From Klebsiella variicola (GTDB taxonomy: Bacteria > Pseudomonadota > Gammaproteobacteria > Enterobacterales > Enterobacteriaceae), in assembly GCF_000828055.2 (NCBI RefSeq), contig NZ_CP010523.2, positions 992,001 to 1,056,000 on the forward strand: a DNA stretch of 64,000 nucleotides, given 5' to 3'. Numbering within the stretch: the first letter of the stretch is position 1; each line of letters opens with the position of its first letter. Both the position numbers and the translations under genes were made by a program. The notes beneath the pieces are model-generated. The model ran no database searches. It had not been told where the DNA came from and was given only the letters and a program-made list of their open reading frames with translations. This document shows, in pieces, positions 1 to 8,141 of this stretch.

Positions 1-126
1 AGTGAGCTCAGGTGACGCGCCGGTGAGTGAAATGAAAGTCACGGCGGAACTCATGACTTCATTTTCAAATAAAAACCGCCTGTTAATATGATGATGGTCA
101 CACTTAACGATCTGCGGGCCATTTTA

Positions 127-142
127 TGTGATAATTGTCACT
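127..142. promoter_or_regulatory. CRP-binding box upstream of fucA
   Basis: TGTGA, six bases (TAATTG), then TCACT, a near-perfect match to the CRP consensus TGTGA-N6-TCACA. It lies in the 490-base gene-free leader before fucA. In E. coli the fucAO operon is transcribed divergently from fucPIKUR and is activated by CRP and FucR, so this box fits catabolite control. The divergent partner would lie to the left, outside the window. A weaker CRP-like half site (TGGTCACAC) is visible near 97-106. Confidence 0.75.
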
Positions 143-251
143 TTAATTTTTCAAAAACGCTGACCGTTTGAGAAAATAAATTCACAAAACCACAACGCTA
201 ATGACCGAATGAATGTATATCGTGGAAAACGGGCAAATGTTACAAAGAAAT

Positions 252-293
252 AAAATGCCCGCTTGATGAAATATTATTAAGAACGGGCATTTT
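252..293. promoter_or_regulatory. Perfect 10-base inverted repeat in the fucA leader
   Basis: AAAATGCCCG at 252-261 is matched by CGGGCATTTT at 284-293, with a 22-base AT-rich loop. It lies about 200 bases before the fucA start. It could be an operator for the fucose regulator FucR or an RNA hairpin in the fucAO leader. The run of T after the right arm is too short for a convincing intrinsic terminator. The rest of 143-490 shows no gene I can support. Confidence 0.45.
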
Positions 294-490
294 AAACACT
301 CTCTTAATGGGCATGGTTGCTTTATTCATGGCGGAATTATTGACGCGGTTCACAAAATATAGTCATGAAAATTCCCCTTTGATTATTCAGGTTGATGATG
401 AAGACCATTATTCACCCTATCCCACGGTAGCCGACGATATTTCTGTTGCCCTGCCGTTGACGGATGATGAGTCACCACAAGAGGAACGCA

Positions 491-1138
491 ATGGAAAGAA
501 ACAGACTGGCCCGGCAGATTATCGATACCTGCCTGGAAATGACCCGCCTGGGGTTAAATCAGGGGACCGCCGGCAATGTCAGCGTGCGCTATCAGGGAGG
601 AATGCTGATCACCCCCACCGGTATCCCGTATGAAAAGCTGACGGAAGACAAGATTGTCTTTATTGATGCCGATGGCCAGCATGAGCAGGGAAAATTGCCC
701 TCCAGCGAATGGCGTTTTCATCAGGCGGCCTACCAGACGCGGCCCGATGCCCAGGCGGTGGTCCACAATCACGCTGTCCATTGTACGGCGGTGTCGATCC
801 TCAACCGGCCCATCCCGGCCATCCACTATATGATCGCCGCGGCCGGCGGGAATTCGATCCCCTGCGCGCCCTATGCCACCTTCGGCACCCGCGAGCTGTC
901 TGAGCATGTCGCGGTAGCGCTGAAGCACCGCAAAGCCACGCTGCTGCAGCATCATGGCCTGATCGCCTGCGAGGCCAGCCTGGAGAAAGCGCTCTGGCTG
1001 GCGCATGAAGTGGAAGTCCTGGCCCAGCTCTACCTCAGCACGCTGGCGATTATCGACCCGGTACCGGTGCTGGATGACGAGGCGATCGCCATCGTGCTGG
1101 AGAAGTTCAAAACCTACGGATTACGTATTGAAGAGTGA
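491..1138 (+). CDS. fucA: L-fuculose-1-phosphate aldolase
   Basis: FucA is a zinc class II aldolase that splits L-fuculose 1-phosphate into dihydroxyacetone phosphate and L-lactaldehyde in the cytoplasm. The product is 215 residues, the length of the E. coli enzyme, and reads nearly identical to it from the MERNRLARQ start to the YGLRIEE end. The zinc-site His residues are visible (VVHNHAVHCTAVS and LLQHHGL), with catalytic Glu in LPSSEWRFH. I chose the ATG at 491 because GAGG sits seven bases upstream and this matches the E. coli start; an in-frame ATG at 464 would add an unconserved tail. fucO follows after 27 bases in the same operon. Confidence 0.97.
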   Translation: MERNRLARQIIDTCLEMTRLGLNQGTAGNVSVRYQGGMLITPTGIPYEKLTEDKIVFIDADGQHEQGKLPSSEWRFHQAAYQTRPDAQAVVHNHAVHCTAVSILNRPIPAIHYMIAAAGGNSIPCAPYATFGTRELSEHVAVALKHRKATLLQHHGLIACEASLEKALWLAHEVEVLAQLYLSTLAIIDPVPVLDDEAIAIVLEKFKTYGLRIEE

Positions 1139-1165
1139 TGCCGCAACGCTAACAGGAGAGACGCG

Positions 1166-2314
1166 ATGGCAAACCGAATGATCCTCAACGAAACGGCGTG
1201 GTTTGGCCGGGGGGCGATAAACGCATTAACCGATGAAGTGGCGCGGCGCGGCTATCGCAAAGCATTGATCGTCACCGACAGCACCCTCGCCCGGTGCGGC
1301 GTGGCGGCGAAAGTCACTGATAAACTGGATGCCGCCGGGCTGGCATGGGATATGTTCAGCGACGTGATCCCTAACCCGACCATTGCCGTGGTCCAGCAGG
1401 GGCTGCAGGCCTTTCAGCGCAGCGGGGCGGATTACCTGATCGCCATTGGCGGCGGTTCGCCGCAGGATACCTGTAAGGCGATCGGTATTATTCAGTGTAA
1501 CCCGGAATTCGCCGATGTCCGCAGTCTGGAGGGGCTGTCGCCCACCCGTCAGCCCAGCGTGCCGATCTTCGCGGTGCCGACCACCGCGGGTACCGCGGCG
1601 GAGGTGACGATTAACTATGTCATCACCGATGAAGAACAGCGGCGTAAGTTCGTCTGCGTCGATCCGCATGATATCCCGCAGGTGGCCTTTATCGATGCCG
1701 ATATGATGGACGCCATGCCGCCGGCGCTGAAGGCGGCCACCGGCGTGGACGCCCTGACGCACGCTATCGAAGGATATCTCACCCGCGGCGCCTGGGCTTT
1801 GACTGATGCGCTGCACCTCAAGGCCATCGAGATCATTGCCGGGGCGCTGCGCGGCTCGGTTGCCGGGGATGCCGGCGCGGGCGAAGCCATGGCGCTGGGC
1901 CAGTACGTCGCGGGGATGGGATTTTCCAACGTCGGGCTCGGGCTGGTGCACGGCATGGCGCATCCGCTCGGCGCTTTTTACAACACGCCGCACGGCGTGG
2001 CGAATGCCATCCTTTTGCCGCACGTGATGCGCTTTAATGCTGAGGCGACGGGGGAAAAATATCGCGATATCGCCCGGGCGATGGGCGTCAGGGTGGAAGC
2101 GTTAAGCCTGACTGCCGCGCGCCAGGCGGCAGTGGAGGCGGTCTGCCAGCTAAACCGCGATGTCGGTATTCCCGGCCATCTGCGCGAGGTGGGCGTCAGG
2201 AAAGAGGATATTCCGGCGCTGGCGCAGGCGGCGCTGGAGGATGTGTGTACCGGCGGTAACCCGCGTGAGGCGAGCCTGGCCGATATCGTCGGGTTATATC
2301 AGGCGGCCTGGTGA
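1166..2314 (+). CDS. fucO: Lactaldehyde reductase (L-1,2-propanediol oxidoreductase)
   Basis: FucO is an NADH- and iron-dependent group III alcohol dehydrogenase. It reduces L-lactaldehyde, made by FucA, to L-1,2-propanediol during anaerobic fucose or rhamnose growth. The 382 residues equal the E. coli length and the two align end to end. The nucleotide-binding GGGSPQD motif lies near residue 96, and the iron ligands are in the DALTHAIEGY and GLVHGMAHPLGAFYNTPHG segments. AGGAG precedes the ATG. The gene forms an operon with fucA. Confidence 0.97.
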   Translation: MANRMILNETAWFGRGAINALTDEVARRGYRKALIVTDSTLARCGVAAKVTDKLDAAGLAWDMFSDVIPNPTIAVVQQGLQAFQRSGADYLIAIGGGSPQDTCKAIGIIQCNPEFADVRSLEGLSPTRQPSVPIFAVPTTAGTAAEVTINYVITDEEQRRKFVCVDPHDIPQVAFIDADMMDAMPPALKAATGVDALTHAIEGYLTRGAWALTDALHLKAIEIIAGALRGSVAGDAGAGEAMALGQYVAGMGFSNVGLGLVHGMAHPLGAFYNTPHGVANAILLPHVMRFNAEATGEKYRDIARAMGVRVEALSLTAARQAAVEAVCQLNRDVGIPGHLREVGVRKEDIPALAQAALEDVCTGGNPREASLADIVGLYQAAW

Positions 2315-2341
2315 TTGCCTGGCCCGGGTAAAGCAGGCAAT
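2314..2341. terminator. Hairpin between convergent fucO and xni
   Basis: ATTGCCTG at 2314-2321 pairs with CAGGCAAT at 2334-2341 across a 12-base GC-rich loop. It starts at the last base of the fucO stop codon and lies between converging genes, so a transcription-ending role is plausible. There is no T tract on either side, so the assignment is weak. Confidence 0.4.
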
Positions 2342-2384
2342 GCCGGAGGCAGTTACCCTGCACCGGCGCACCTCTTAACGATGG

Positions 2385-3140
2385 TTAGCGCGTCAGCCGC
2401 AGCTGCTGCAGATTGCCATCCAGCTGGAGGTCGGTCTGCAGGCGGGCCACTTCCCGGCAGGTGAAGGCCATCTCCTGATGCGCGGCCAGTTTTTTGCGCC
2501 ACTTCTCCGGGACCTCGGCCAGACGGGCGTACAGCCCCTCCAGGTCCTGAAACTCGTTCAACAGCTGGGCGGCGCTTTTGGGTCCAATGCCCGCCACGCC
2601 CGGCACCTTCGAGCTGCTGATCCCCGCCAGCCCCCAGTAATCCGCCAGTTGCTCCGGAGTGACGCCGAACTCGCTGGCGATAAAGGGCGCGTCCAGCCAG
2701 CGCTTCTGAAAGTAGTCGCGGATGCGGATGGTGGGCGACAGCAGCTGACAGTAGCCTTTGTCGGTGGAGACAATGGTGGCTTGATGGCCCGCCTGGGCCA
2801 CCTTTACCGCCAGGGTGGCGGCGAGGTCGTCCGCTTCGCTGCCCGGCGAGGCCCAGCAGCGGATCCCCCGCTGTTCGAAGGCCGCCCGCAGCGCTGGCAT
2901 CTCGGCCACCAGCGTCTCCGGCATCGGCGCGCGGCCGGCTTTGTACTCTGGCAGGCGCTGGTGGCGCCAGCCGTGGGCGCGATCCTCATCATCGAACACC
3001 GCCACCGCGTGGGTGGGCTGACTGTGGACGATCAGCTGCTCCAGCGCATGCAGGCAGGTATCGACGCAGGGCGAACCCTGCACCGCATGGATGCGGCGGA
3101 TCAGATTTAACGCGTCGACGATTAACAGATGAACAGCCAC
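2385..3140 (-). CDS. xni: Flap endonuclease-like protein Xni (ExoIX)
   Basis: Xni is related to the 5'-3' exonuclease/flap endonuclease domain of DNA polymerase I and acts on branched DNA 5' ends. I place the start at a GTG (3138-3140), giving 251 residues beginning [13 protein letters not shown], exactly the E. coli length and start. Upstream in-frame ATGs add a tail that is not conserved. Acidic metal-site residues are visible ([22 protein letters not shown]), as is the helix-hairpin-helix [14 protein letters not shown] near residues 180-195. The gene converges on fucO. In E. coli it lies next to sdaB; here 13 kb of organosulfur genes intervene. Confidence 0.95.
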   Translation of the reverse strand: MAVHLLIVDALNLIRRIHAVQGSPCVDTCLHALEQLIVHSQPTHAVAVFDDEDRAHGWRHQRLPEYKAGRAPMPETLVAEMPALRAAFEQRGIRCWASPGSEADDLAATLAVKVAQAGHQATIVSTDKGYCQLLSPTIRIRDYFQKRWLDAPFIASEFGVTPEQLADYWGLAGISSSKVPGVAGIGPKSAAQLLNEFQDLEGLYARLAEVPEKWRKKLAAHQEMAFTCREVARLQTDLQLDGNLQQLRLTR

Positions 3141-3236
3141 AGATACCCCCTTATTCTCAGCGTCTTTAGGGTAACATCGCCATCGGATCGAGGCTATCTG
3201 CGCCTGAACAATCAGGAAGATAACGCGCAAATTTCG

Positions 3237-5180
3237 CTAACTGACCGCCATCAGCGGGCTGATGACGCCCGGCGCGGGTTCGCCGTACCACACCGCTTCG
3301 CGCACCGGGACCGGTTTGGCGATAAGCCCGAGGGCGTAAAAGCGATCGGCGATGGTCTGCTGGGCGCGGATCACCGACAGATCCATCGGCCGCGGGCGAT
3401 GGCTGCGGCGGGCGAGGGCCATGCTCAGCGACCGGGCGTCAATCCCCAGCTCTGCCGAGAGTAAGCGGGCCGCTTCACCACGATGCGAGTCGATAAACTG
3501 CCCGGTGTGGGTCAGCTCCGTCAACAGACGGCGCATGATATCGCCATGCTGAGCGAGATAGTCCCGTCGCGAAAGATAAAACTGATGGTTGTTGACTCGT
3601 CCTTCGCCGCTGGCGACCACCCGCAGCTCGCCGGTGTGTTCGGCGTCGCTGAGCAGCGGGTCCCACATCATCCAGGCGTCAACCGCCAGGTAGTCGCTGG
3701 CGGTCAGCGGATATTTCGGCGGGGTATAGACCACCCGCACGTCGTTCAGACCCAGGCCGGCGTCCTCGAGGATCTGCAGCAGCAGCCAGTGGACATTCGA
3801 CCCTTTATTGAGGGCGATGCGTTTACCGCGCAGATCGCTGAGCTGGCGAATGTCGCTCTCCTGCGGGACGACCATCGCCACGCTGCGCGGCGCCGGCGGC
3901 TCCCACGCCACGTACATCAGTTCGCTATTGCTGGCCTGGGCAAACACCGGCGGCGCTTCTCCGGTGGTGCCGAAGTCGATCTCGTTGCAGGCGAGGGCGT
4001 GGAGGAGCTGCGGTCCGGCAGGAAACTCACTCCACAGCACGTTGACGCCGAGGCTGGCGAAGGCGGTTTCCAGACTCTGACGGGCTTTCAGGATCCCGAG
4101 GCTGCCGAAGCGCTGGTAGCCAATGCGCAGTTCGCGATCGGCCCCGGCTGCGTTGGCGAACGCCCGCGGCGGCGCAGGCGGGCGGCGGCGGCTTTTGATC
4201 AGCCCGAGGTTAGCGAGCTGGGTGCGCAAGGTATGCCGACTGATCCCCAACAGCGCGGCCGCCTGGCTCTGGTTATCGTCGCAATGCGCCATGGCGTGGC
4301 GAATCAGGGCGCTGGTCACTCGCTGCCACAGCGGCTCGCCGGGAAGCGCTAGCTGGTGGCGAATAAAGTCGTCCAGTTCATGATCGCTCGCCGGCGCCGG
4401 GGCGTCGTTGAGCGTCGCCAGGCGCAGCTGGGCAGGACTGATCTCCTCTTCTTTACTGAGGAGCACCGCGTTGTGCAGGGTGTTTTCCAGCTCGCGAATA
4501 TTGCCCGGCCACGAATAGTCCATCAGCCGGGCCAGTGATTCCGGCGCCAGACGCAGGGTTGGCCGCCCTAGGCGCCGGGCATAGAGTGATAAAAAGTGGT
4601 GCGCCAGCAGCGGGATATCCTGCCGACGCTGGCGCAGCGGCGGCAGCGGCACCACCGCGATATTCAGTCGATAGTAGAGATCCTCGCGAAAGCGGCGCTC
4701 GCGGATCGCCTGGGCCAGGTCGACGTGGGTGGCGGCAATCACCCGGACATTCACTTTAATCGCTTTGCGTGAGCCGACGCGGGTAATTTCACGCTCCTGC
4801 AGCACTCGCAGCAGCTTGACCTGCAGCGGCAGGCTTAATTCGCCGATCTCGTCCAACAGCAGCGTCCCCCCTTCTGCGGCTTCAAACCAGCCGGGCTGTC
4901 CCTGCTGCGCGCCGGTGAAGGCGCCTTTCTCATGGCCGAACAGTTCGGCTTCGGCGAGGCTCTCGGTCAGCGCGCCGCAGTTAACGGCCAGAAACGGCTG
5001 CTGGCGACGGGCGCTGTGATGATGGAGATAGCGGGCCACCACCTCCTTGCCGGTGCCGGTTTCGCCCACGATCAGCACGGTCGCCTCCGTTGGCGCGAGC
5101 TTGTCCAGCAGGCTCTGGAAGGCCTTCGACGCCGGGTCGATCAGCGCGGGAGCGGTGGAAGGGGATTCTGGGTTCAGCAT
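3237..5180 (-). CDS. Sigma54 enhancer-binding activator fused to an SsuA-like sulfonate-binding domain
   Basis: The 647-residue protein joins two known modules. Residues 1-255 are a sigma54-interacting AAA+ domain: Walker A GETGTGKE (39-46), GAFTGA loop (86-91), Walker B LLLDE (107-111), WPGNIRELEN (224-233). Residues 302-327 are a Fis-type helix-turn-helix (NQSQAAALLGISRHTLRTQL). Residues 350-631 are an SsuA/TauA-type substrate-binding domain with FPAGPQ, GEAPPVFAQ, RGKRIALNKGSN and DAWMMWDP. This part is clearly homologous to the separate SsuA-like protein encoded at 15032-15973. There is no signal peptide and no N-terminal sensor domain, so the binding domain must act in the cytoplasm, presumably reading an imported sulfonate or related sulfur compound. 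The gene is divergent from the monooxygenase operon, whose promoter has a sigma54 element. Domain calls are firm; the ligand is unknown. Confidence 0.9.
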   Translation of the reverse strand: MLNPESPSTAPALIDPASKAFQSLLDKLAPTEATVLIVGETGTGKEVVARYLHHHSARRQQPFLAVNCGALTESLAEAELFGHEKGAFTGAQQGQPGWFEAAEGGTLLLDEIGELSLPLQVKLLRVLQEREITRVGSRKAIKVNVRVIAATHVDLAQAIRERRFREDLYYRLNIAVVPLPPLRQRRQDIPLLAHHFLSLYARRLGRPTLRLAPESLARLMDYSWPGNIRELENTLHNAVLLSKEEEISPAQLRLATLNDAPAPASDHELDDFIRHQLALPGEPLWQRVTSALIRHAMAHCDDNQSQAAALLGISRHTLRTQLANLGLIKSRRRPPAPPRAFANAAGADRELRIGYQRFGSLGILKARQSLETAFASLGVNVLWSEFPAGPQLLHALACNEIDFGTTGEAPPVFAQASNSELMYVAWEPPAPRSVAMVVPQESDIRQLSDLRGKRIALNKGSNVHWLLLQILEDAGLGLNDVRVVYTPPKYPLTASDYLAVDAWMMWDPLLSDAEHTGELRVVASGEGRVNNHQFYLSRRDYLAQHGDIMRRLLTELTHTGQFIDSHRGEAARLLSAELGIDARSLSMALARRSHRPRPMDLSVIRAQQTIADRFYALGLIAKPVPVREAVWYGEPAPGVISPLMAVS

Positions 5181-5253
5181 AGCGGGCCTCCGATCGTTGA
5201 CGCTCTGAACTTATCCTGCGGCGGCCGCAGAAACCAGAGGGGGAAGGCCCGCG

Positions 5254-5305
5254 GCTGTTGCAAATGCGCCAGCGGATGCGCGGCGGCTGCGCGATTTGCA
5301 ACAGC
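5254..5305. promoter_or_regulatory. Inverted-repeat upstream activating sequence for the sigma54 activator
   Basis: GCTGTTGCAAAT at 5254-5265 and ATTTGCAACAGC at 5294-5305 form a perfect 12-base inverted repeat with arm centres 40 bases apart. Each arm contains the small palindrome TTGCAA. The pair sits 61-112 bases upstream of the -24 element of the divergent operon, a normal place for an enhancer bound by a Fis-type activator. The flanking bases are also symmetrical (GCGC after the left arm and before the right arm). Confidence 0.65.
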
Positions 5306-5365
5306 GCGGCGCGGCGAAGCTGTTTTCAGTGCCTTGATTTTAAAAGATTAATTTTTTATTCACCA

Positions 5366-5384
5366 TTGGCATGATTATCGCTAA
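5366..5384 (+). promoter_or_regulatory. Sigma54 (-24/-12) promoter of the organosulfur operon
   Basis: The segment reads TTGGCATGATTATCGCTAA. GG at 5368-5369 and GC at 5380-5381 are separated by exactly ten bases, as in the consensus TGGCAC-N5-TTGCA. Transcription would start near 5392, about 60 bases before the first gene of the operon. An adjacent gene for a GAFTGA activator supports the call. Confidence 0.7.
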
Positions 5385-5389
5385 CACCC

Positions 5390-5439
5390 ATATAACCAAA
5401 TTAAAACATCTCTTCGATAAATATCGGATATGGTTATAT
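5390..5439 (+). promoter_or_regulatory. Nested inverted repeats in the operon leader
   Basis: ATATAACC (5390-5397) pairs with GGTTATAT (5432-5439), and inside it CGATA/TATCG (5415-5426) forms a second small stem. The outer arm abuts the ribosome-binding region (AGGAAATAG) of the first gene. It could be a leader RNA structure affecting translation or a second protein-binding operator. This is direct sequence symmetry; its function is inferred. Confidence 0.45.
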
Positions 5440-5451
5440 AGGAAATAGATA

Positions 5452-6624
5452 ATGACGCAGCAAGCTCCCGACAAGATCAATGTCTTCTGGTTCTTACCTA
5501 CCCATGGCGATGGCCGTTATCTGGGTACCACCGAGGGTGGACGCCCGGTCGATTTACCTTATCTGCAGCAGGTGGCGTTGGCGGCCGACAGTCTGGGCTA
5601 CTACGGCGTGCTGATCCCCACCGGTAAAAGCTGTGAAGATTCGTGGCTGGTGGCCTCGGCGCTGGCGCCGTTGACCCGCCGTCTGCGCTATCTGGTGGCG
5701 GTCAGGCCGGGCCTGCAGCCGCCAACCCTGGCGGCACGGATGGCGGCCACCCTCGACCGTTTATCGGAAGGTCGGCTGCTGATCAACGTCGTTACCGGCG
5801 GCGACCCGGTGGAAAACAAAGGCGACGGTATCTTCCTCAGCCACAGCGAGCGCTATCAGGTGACCCGCGAATTTCTTGATGTTTACACCCGCCTGCTTCG
5901 CGGGGAAAAAGTGGACTATCACGGCGAGCATATTCACGTGGAAGGCGCTGAAGTGCTGTTCCCGCCGGTACAGGAGAATGGCCCGCCGCTCTATTTCGGC
6001 GGCTCTTCTGAGGCGGCCATTGATGTGGCGGCCGAGCAGATCGACAGCTATCTGACGTGGGGCGAACCCCCGGAACTGGTGGCGGAGAAGCTGGCGGTGG
6101 TGCGCGAGCGCGCCGCGGCCCGCGGACGCACCCTGCAGTACGGCATTCGTCTGCACGTCATTGTGCGCGAAACGGAAGAAGAGGCATGGGCCGCCGCCGA
6201 CCGGCTGATCGCCCATCTTGACGACGATACCATTGCCCAGGCGCAAAAGATCTTCGCCCGCATGGACTCGGCCGGCCAGGCGCGGATGAGCGCCCTGCAT
6301 CAGGGGTCGCGCGATAATCTGCGCATTGCGCCCAATCTGTGGGCCGGCGTCGGACTGGTGCGCGGCGGCGCGGGTACCGCGCTGGTAGGTAATCCGCAGC
6401 AGGTAGCGGAACGCATCCGCGAATATCAGGCGCTCGGCATCAGCAACTTTATCTTCTCCGGCTACCCACATCTGGAAGAAGCGCACCGCTTTGCTGAGCT
6501 GGTGATGCCTCTGTTGCCGCTGGAAAACGCGGCCTCGTCGAAGGCGCGTAGCGTGAACACCGGTCCGTTTGGCGAAACCATCGGCGGCGATAAGCGCCCG
6601 GTGCGCCAGGTCAGCGCCAGCTGA
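5452..6624 (+). CDS. SsuD-like FMNH2-dependent alkanesulfonate monooxygenase
   Basis: A bacterial-luciferase-like flavin monooxygenase that, by family, cleaves the C-S bond of alkanesulfonates with FMNH2 and O2 to give an aldehyde and sulfite. The 390 residues align throughout with E. coli SsuD ([87 protein letters not shown]). The C-terminal 40 residues diverge. The active-site Cys of SsuD is retained in GKSCEDSW. It is the first gene after the sigma54 promoter. It is a paralogue, not the ssuEADCB copy: no flavin reductase (ssuE) or ssuBC lies nearby. The true substrate may differ from that of SsuD. Confidence 0.88.
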   Translation: MTQQAPDKINVFWFLPTHGDGRYLGTTEGGRPVDLPYLQQVALAADSLGYYGVLIPTGKSCEDSWLVASALAPLTRRLRYLVAVRPGLQPPTLAARMAATLDRLSEGRLLINVVTGGDPVENKGDGIFLSHSERYQVTREFLDVYTRLLRGEKVDYHGEHIHVEGAEVLFPPVQENGPPLYFGGSSEAAIDVAAEQIDSYLTWGEPPELVAEKLAVVRERAAARGRTLQYGIRLHVIVRETEEEAWAAADRLIAHLDDDTIAQAQKIFARMDSAGQARMSALHQGSRDNLRIAPNLWAGVGLVRGGAGTALVGNPQQVAERIREYQALGISNFIFSGYPHLEEAHRFAELVMPLLPLENAASSKARSVNTGPFGETIGGDKRPVRQVSAS

Positions 6625-6670
6625 TGGCCCGGAGCGCGACCATGAGACAGCATACCGGAGGAGGGCTGCG

Positions 6671-8068
6671 ATGAGTGCAGAACCGCATATCGTGATTATC
6701 GGCGGCGGCTTTAGCGGCGCGGCGGTGGCGATTGAGCTGCTGCGCCTGGCGCCGAACGGGGTGCGCGTGACGCTGCTGGAGCCGCGCCAGTCCCCCGGGG
6801 CCGGGGTGGCCTACTCCACTGCGGAGCCGACGCACCGGATTAACGTTCCGGCCGCTCGCATGCAGCTGGCCGGCGACGAAGAGGGCGCCTTCGATCATTG
6901 GTACCGCCATCAGCCTGCCTTTGCCGTCGATGTGCAGGCGCTGCGCCCGGACGGTTCCGTCTACCCTCAGCGCGGCCAGTTTGGTCGCTATGTGGCGCAG
7001 CGTTTTGCCGACGCCGTGGCGTCCAGCGGCGGACGGCTTCGCCACCTGCGCGATCGGGCGCTCGCTTTTCATCAGGGGACGGTGACCACCGACGGCGGCC
7101 TGCAGCTTAAGGCCGATCTGCTGGTGCTGGCGATCAGTCATCCACCGCCTTCGCTGCCGCCGCAGGCCGAAGCCTGGCGTCATCATCCGGCGCTGATTGC
7201 CAACCCGTGGCAGCCCGGCGCGCTCGATGCCATCGCCCCGCACGCCCGGGTGGCGGTGATGGGCACCGGATTAACCATGGCCGATACGGTCGCGACGCTG
7301 GACCGGCTGGGCCACCGCGGCAGTATCGTCGCCTTTTCGCGCCACGGCCTGCTGTCGCGCGGCAACCTTAGCGGCGCAGGGACAACCTGGCCCGGCGACT
7401 ATCAGCAGGGCAACCTGCGTCAGCGCCTGCGTCAGATCCGCCTCGACGTCGCGTATGCGGCGCAGCAGGGCCTGAGCTGGCAGGTGGTGCTGGATGCGGT
7501 TCGTCAGCAGGGGCAGCGGATCTGGCAGGCGCTCAGCGTCGCCGATCGCCAGCGTTTTCTGCGCCATCTGCGCCATTACTGGGATGTCCACCGCTACCGC
7601 GTGGCGCCGCAGGTCGCCGAGGTGCTGGAGGCGCGCCAGCGCACGGGCAGTCTGCAGGTGCAGGCGGCCAGGCTACTGTCGATAAGCGGTGAAGGCGAAA
7701 CGCTGCGTCTGACGCTGGCGCGGCGCGGCGGCGGTGTGCAAACCCTGAGCGTCGATCACCTGATCCTGACGACCGGACCCGCACACCGCGCCCTGACCGA
7801 CAGCCAGCCATTTTTACAGGACCTCGCCCGCCGCGGCCTGATTCGCGCCGATGCCCTCGGCATGGGCCTGGAGGTGGACAGCCGTTCCCGGGCAGTGGCT
7901 GAGCCGCACGTTGAGGCGCCGCCGGTGCTGGTGGCCGGTCCGGCCGCCCGCGGGCGTTTTGGCGAACTGATGGGCCTGCCGCAGGTAGCCGACCATGCCG
8001 CCGACGTGGCGGCGCAAGCGTTACTCACGCTCGGGATCCCGCAGGACTCCCGATGTCCTGCGTACTGA
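6671..8068 (+). CDS. FAD/NAD(P)-binding oxidoreductase
   Basis: A 465-residue flavoprotein. It has an N-terminal FAD Rossmann motif, IIGGGFSGAA (9-18), and a second dinucleotide motif, MGTGLTMAD (197-205). This is the layout of the NAD_binding_9/HI0933-like family, related to N-hydroxylating monooxygenases and YdhS-like proteins. The ATG at 6671 follows a strong GGAGGAG ribosome site; an upstream in-frame ATG at 6569 lies inside the previous gene. It sits between two FMN-type monooxygenases, so it may supply an oxidation step or electrons for them, but its reaction cannot be read from sequence. No separate SsuE-type flavin reductase is present in the operon. Confidence 0.8.
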   Translation: MSAEPHIVIIGGGFSGAAVAIELLRLAPNGVRVTLLEPRQSPGAGVAYSTAEPTHRINVPAARMQLAGDEEGAFDHWYRHQPAFAVDVQALRPDGSVYPQRGQFGRYVAQRFADAVASSGGRLRHLRDRALAFHQGTVTTDGGLQLKADLLVLAISHPPPSLPPQAEAWRHHPALIANPWQPGALDAIAPHARVAVMGTGLTMADTVATLDRLGHRGSIVAFSRHGLLSRGNLSGAGTTWPGDYQQGNLRQRLRQIRLDVAYAAQQGLSWQVVLDAVRQQGQRIWQALSVADRQRFLRHLRHYWDVHRYRVAPQVAEVLEARQRTGSLQVQAARLLSISGEGETLRLTLARRGGGVQTLSVDHLILTTGPAHRALTDSQPFLQDLARRGLIRADALGMGLEVDSRSRAVAEPHVEAPPVLVAGPAARGRFGELMGLPQVADHAADVAAQALLTLGIPQDSRCPAY

Positions 8069-8141
8069 ATACCTCCCTTTATTTTCCCTGATTCATTTTG
8101 CCGCGTGCGCCCCGGCGACGGGCCGCGCTATGGAGATTGCT

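Noticed and set aside
307-633. 108-codon frame before and across fucA
   Set aside because: Its second half is fucA in another frame and its first half covers the regulatory leader with no recognisable protein.
3237-5180. The activator-binding-protein fusion considered as a misassembly of two genes
   Set aside because: The frame is continuous, the linker (about residues 328-349) is Pro/Arg/Ala-rich as in natural linkers, and the second part lacks the signal peptide a separate secreted protein would need.
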